Assembly (NCBI RefSeq): GCF_023051145.1
Contig: NZ_JALKFS010000002.1
Coordinates: forward strand, 1 to 64,000
Direction of reading: 5' to 3'
DNA from: Williamsia sp. DF01-3
GTDB lineage: Bacteria > Actinomycetota > Actinomycetes > Mycobacteriales > Mycobacteriaceae
Length of the DNA stretch: 64,000 nucleotides
Part shown: piece after piece, positions 61,251 through 64,000 of the stretch
Layout of the letters: the number at the start of each line of letters is the position of its first letter
How positions within the stretch are numbered: position 1 is the first letter of the stretch
The notes under the pieces: generated by a model
What the model saw: only the letters and a program-made list of their open reading frames with translations
What the model was told of the DNA's origin: nothing
Database searches by the model: none
Translations under genes and position numbers: made by a program

Positions 61251-62325
61251 GCCATCCCGCGACCTCGAGAGCGGTGCGGACGTCGCTGATCTGCAGGTGA
61301 GCGTAGGTGCCGATGGTGGTGGTCACCGACGCGTGGCCCAAGAGCTTTTGCACGACTTCGGCTGGCACGCGGCGCTGCAGGAGTTCGGTGGCGTAGGTGT
61401 GCCGAAACATGTGCGCGGTGAAGGTAATTCCGGTCTGTGAACGAATTCTGCCAATTAGATCGGTGACGTTCCAGTACTTCCACGCCTGACCATGCGGTCC
61501 GCTCCACAGGTTGACGAACACGTAGTCGCAATCGAGGTCCTGGTACTCGTAGACGAGGTAGTCGGTGTAGAGACGAATCAGCGCCGCCGATACCGGGATC
61601 TCGCGCTGGCCGGACTTCACCCGGGCGTAGTTGCTGTTGCGGCGCGCACGAACCCGAATCAGACTGCCCGCGGGATCGATGTCCTCATGCCGTAACCCCA
61701 GAACTTCGCCGACTCGCATCCCCGTGCCAGAGAGAATGGTGAATAGCAACTGATCTCGAAGATGATCACAGGCAGCGATCACTGCTCCCACGTGCTCAGG
61801 GGTTAGGGTCCGCGGGAGTCTGCGTTGGGCAGGTAATTTGATGGTGCGGGACTTTCGGGAGCCGCCCAGGTGCGCGAGGAACGGCCGCCACTCGGTCGAT
61901 GCGGCACCGCCAGGCTTCATCGCCGAGAGTAGATCGTCGCACTTGACCCCGTGCCGAGCATGGAACCGGTAAAACGATCCGATCGCTGAGAGTTTCCGAT
62001 TGATCGTTCCTGCAGAGCAATACGGGGCGACTGTGGGAAGTGTCGTCACTGTGCCTCGACGTGCGTCCGGGGTGAGTCGTAGCCAGGCTACGAAGCGGCC
62101 GAGATCTTCCAAGACCACTGCAGTCCAGTCAATCTGTCGCGAGTGCAAGAAGGTGAAGTAGTCGCGGAGATCGAAGGCATACGAACGCACGGTCGTCGGA
62201 GAACGCTCGATCCGTGTCAGGTGAGCGAGGAAGAAATCTACCGGCTCGAGGACCGCGTAGCGCTCATCGAGCACGGTCCACGAGGTGTCGCCGTCGTCGG
62301 CATCGAGCACCCGCTGTACCAACAT
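61213..62325 (-). CDS. TnpA-like tyrosine recombinase, right operon
   Basis: 370 residues from ATG 62325, close to Tn554 TnpA (361). Core-binding part TTVRSYAFDLRDYFTFLHSR, box I GTGMRVGEVLGLRHEDID, box II FTAHMFRHTYATELL, LLGHASVTTTIGTYAHL (His, Tyr). Complete catalytic set. The first gene of the right-hand trio, reading inward to the copper genes. Confidence 0.88.
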   Translation of the reverse strand: MLVQRVLDADDGDTSWTVLDERYAVLEPVDFFLAHLTRIERSPTTVRSYAFDLRDYFTFLHSRQIDWTAVVLEDLGRFVAWLRLTPDARRGTVTTLPTVAPYCSAGTINRKLSAIGSFYRFHARHGVKCDDLLSAMKPGGAASTEWRPFLAHLGGSRKSRTIKLPAQRRLPRTLTPEHVGAVIAACDHLRDQLLFTILSGTGMRVGEVLGLRHEDIDPAGSLIRVRARRNSNYARVKSGQREIPVSAALIRLYTDYLVYEYQDLDCDYVFVNLWSGPHGQAWKYWNVTDLIGRIRSQTGITFTAHMFRHTYATELLQRRVPAEVVQKLLGHASVTTTIGTYAHLQISDVRTALEVAGWLEPTTPRPPADS

Positions 62326-62441
62326 GGTGGCTCCGTTCGTAGCCCGACCCGAACACGTGTTTCGGACCGTAGCCGGGGCCACCGACAGCGAACGCGCTCA
62401 GTGGGGTCTTGCGACCTGGCTGAACGCGGGTGGTGAGTGCT

Positions 62442-63467
62442 TCAGGGTTTCGAGGGATAGGTGGACGGCTGGGCCGGAAAGCCGGGGTGCAGAAGATTCT
62501 GCAGCCGGTGCAGGGCCGACGTATCCAGTGTCATGTGCTCATACATGCCAAGGGCCCAGTCGTAGTCAGGCGTTGACCACCTGATTGCTGGCAAGTGCTC
62601 GGCGTTTTCCCAGCGCAACGGCCACGCCTCTGAGCCCCGAGGCCGCCGCGCGAGGATGCCACGGATACCGCTGCGAGGACTGCCTACGGTTGCTTCGAAT
62701 GATCCATCGTCGGTGTACTGGCGTACGTCCTGAACCTCCAGTTCGATGGACACGGGGATCTGCAGTTTCTCAGCGCTAACGTGCTCGCGGAACCACTCGA
62801 CTCCCTTCTGGGTGGCCCTGTCCCGTTCGGCCCGCATGAGCGCGTCGCGTTCTTCAATCGACGTGGCGGGCCCATCCCATTGAAAGAAGTCCGTCGAGGG
62901 CGGATCGACCACCGCAAACTCGATGTAGGAAACTCTCGTCGCGAAAGCGTCGTTGCGTTGCTCGAGCACCGTCCCGGTGGCAACATCGACAACTAACTGG
63001 ATCGGCGCTGGCTTGTGGGACGGCGGAGCGAGCTCAACTTCCCAGCAGGGCCGACCTAAAAAGTCGATCTCCCTGATCGGTCGGTCTGTGGGGCGCGTGA
63101 AGTCAGAGCCAGTCCATTCATTGGCCGACCGCGTTCGAATCAACACATCCCCTGGGCCGACGTACAGGACACGTCCAAGAGGGGCCCGAACGCACTCGCC
63201 GTTGCTGAATTGCCAGGCACTACTCCCATCGGTCCGGAAAGCTGGTTCACCACTGAGTAATTCGGCGCGAAGACGGTAACCGTGTCGCCACATCCGTACT
63301 GGCGTGTTCGTGTTTACGACCAGTGGTGGTTGACCGGCCCACCCGAAGGTAAAGGTGCGTTGATCATCGGGCACATCTGGACTAACGACGCCGGTCACCG
63401 GAGCACTGGGCCCATCGACCATTGCACTGAGGACCTGTACCCACTCGACCACAACCAACGCCTCCAC
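62442..63467 (-). CDS. Hypothetical protein (341 aa)
   Basis: From GTG 63467 (ATG 63422 is an alternative). A beta-rich outer-sheet-like domain (DRPIREIDFLGRPCWEVELA; KPAPIQLVVDVATGTVLEQR), reminiscent of LolA/RseB-like folds, followed by an alpha/beta tail with LHPGFPAQPSTYPSKP. No signal peptide. It looks chromosome-like rather than plasmid-like and probably lies outside the recombinase element. Confidence 0.45.
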   Translation of the reverse strand: MEALVVVEWVQVLSAMVDGPSAPVTGVVSPDVPDDQRTFTFGWAGQPPLVVNTNTPVRMWRHGYRLRAELLSGEPAFRTDGSSAWQFSNGECVRAPLGRVLYVGPGDVLIRTRSANEWTGSDFTRPTDRPIREIDFLGRPCWEVELAPPSHKPAPIQLVVDVATGTVLEQRNDAFATRVSYIEFAVVDPPSTDFFQWDGPATSIEERDALMRAERDRATQKGVEWFREHVSAEKLQIPVSIELEVQDVRQYTDDGSFEATVGSPRSGIRGILARRPRGSEAWPLRWENAEHLPAIRWSTPDYDWALGMYEHMTLDTSALHRLQNLLHPGFPAQPSTYPSKP

Positions 63468-63825
63468 CCCGCTCGATCCGTCCCTAGGGGCAGACTACGG
63501 GCCCGGGATGGTGAGAACAGAGAACTGGGATCCCCAGGCCAGGCGACTGCGGCAAAGACGTGACCCGCCGACCGCCCATGGGCGACGAGCGCAGCGCTAC
63601 GTCAGAGACGGACTGGATAATCCCGAATAACGCACACCAAGAGCCTGTTTAGCTGCCCGTGGGCTACGTCGACGGCACCCAGCGCGGAACCCAGGGGTAC
63701 ATAGGTTCGATACTATCTCAGGAGGCGCGGGCCGATGAGGTGTGAAAAGCCTGGGTGCCTCTGTGTCTGTCAAGCGATGAAGCGTTCGAATTCTGTTGGT
63801 ACGAACAGTTTGGTTGGCATCTGCG
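63468..63825. other. Gene-free stretch near the right edge
   Basis: No supported coding sequence or strong repeats. It separates the unknown gene from the ArsR-type gene; both run on the minus strand. Confidence 0.4.
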
Positions 63826-64000
63826 CTAGTGGCAGCATGAGGGGTCGAGGACCTGGCGAAGTGCTTGCAGAGCGTCGGTGTGGGCGCTGTAGTAGACGTT
63901 CATGCCTCGGCGTTCGGGGTGGACCATGCCGGCTTTTTTGAGTTGGCCGAGGTGGTGGCTGACCGTCGGTTCGGACAGGCCGACGGCGACCGCTAGGTCG
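63826..64000 (-). CDS. arsR: ArsR-type metal regulator, C-terminal part
   Basis: Runs off the window edge. Visible: DLAVAVGLSEPTVSHHLGQL (recognition helix of the winged helix-turn-helix), KKAGMVHPERRGMNVYYSA and the C-terminal LDPSCCH, a Cys pair that could bind arsenite or a soft metal. An arsenic or other metal operon may lie beyond. Confidence 0.75.
   Translation of the reverse strand, partial: DLAVAVGLSEPTVSHHLGQLKKAGMVHPERRGMNVYYSAHTDALQALRQVLDPSCCH

Noticed and set aside
63735-63941. Cys-rich plus-strand protein
   Set aside because: It lies antisense to the clear ArsR C-terminus and has no start signals.
1-64000. tRNA or rRNA genes
   Set aside because: None could be recognised by eye in the gaps; a tRNAscan run would settle it.

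Overview
This is a 64 kb piece of a high-GC actinobacterial plasmid or integrative conjugative element. Its genes point to a mycolic-acid-containing host (order Mycobacteriales; Gordonia, Rhodococcus or Mycobacterium are plausible, the genus cannot be fixed). The signs are an SCO6880/DUF4913-type conjugation system, a cutinase-family protein, an actinobacterial Rep protein, mycobacterial-style copper genes and frequent GTG/TTG starts.

Layout. (1) 1-8.8 kb: small accessory genes, probably the leading region of transfer. It holds an LPD29-like protein, an NrdH redoxin operon, an isolated DnaB N-terminal-like protein, three tandem VbhA-like antitoxin genes before a Fic toxin, a second Fic/Doc toxin-antitoxin pair with a phased operator, and an Abi_C-like protein. 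(2) 8.8-11.6 kb: a hairpin-rich oriT candidate, a MobC-like protein and a large relaxase. (3) 34.4-13.3 kb, minus strand: one long conjugation (type IV secretion) operon. In transcription order: cutinase, secreted and membrane proteins, two MinD/ParA-like proteins, small membrane subunits, VirB8-like, TrbL/VirB6-like, SCO6880-like, VirB4-like ATPase, a cell-wall hydrolase, lipoproteins, VirD4-like coupling protein, DUF4913 protein. (4) 35.1-37.5 kb: regulators and the replication initiator. (5) 37.5-40 kb: cargo, a cytochrome P450 and a DUF5593-like protein. (6) 40-42.6 kb: parA, a small ParB-like partner with flanking repeats, and a DUF2637 protein. (7) 43.1-62.3 kb: a copper-resistance island (CopB- and CopA-type ATPases, CsoR, CopZ, DUF305, L,D-transpeptidase and others) between two inward-facing tyrosine-recombinase operons resembling Tn554 TnpABC or recombinase-in-trio elements. 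(8) 62.4-64 kb: an unknown gene and the end of an ArsR-type regulator.

Three results stand out. A family of hairpins with different stems but nearly the same loop, (A)TT(T)GCCGTC as RNA, lies in the leaders of three operons, including the transfer operon, and may be an undescribed shared regulatory element. The Fic toxin and a transfer-operon protein end in the same tail motif (ARDHPTxPR-like), which could be a secretion signal and would make the toxin a conjugation-delivered effector. Third, seven genes are each interrupted by a shift equal to one base missing from a short homopolymer. Restoring that base gives full-length recognisable proteins, so these are more likely sequence errors than pseudogenes. 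They are annotated as single frameshifted genes.
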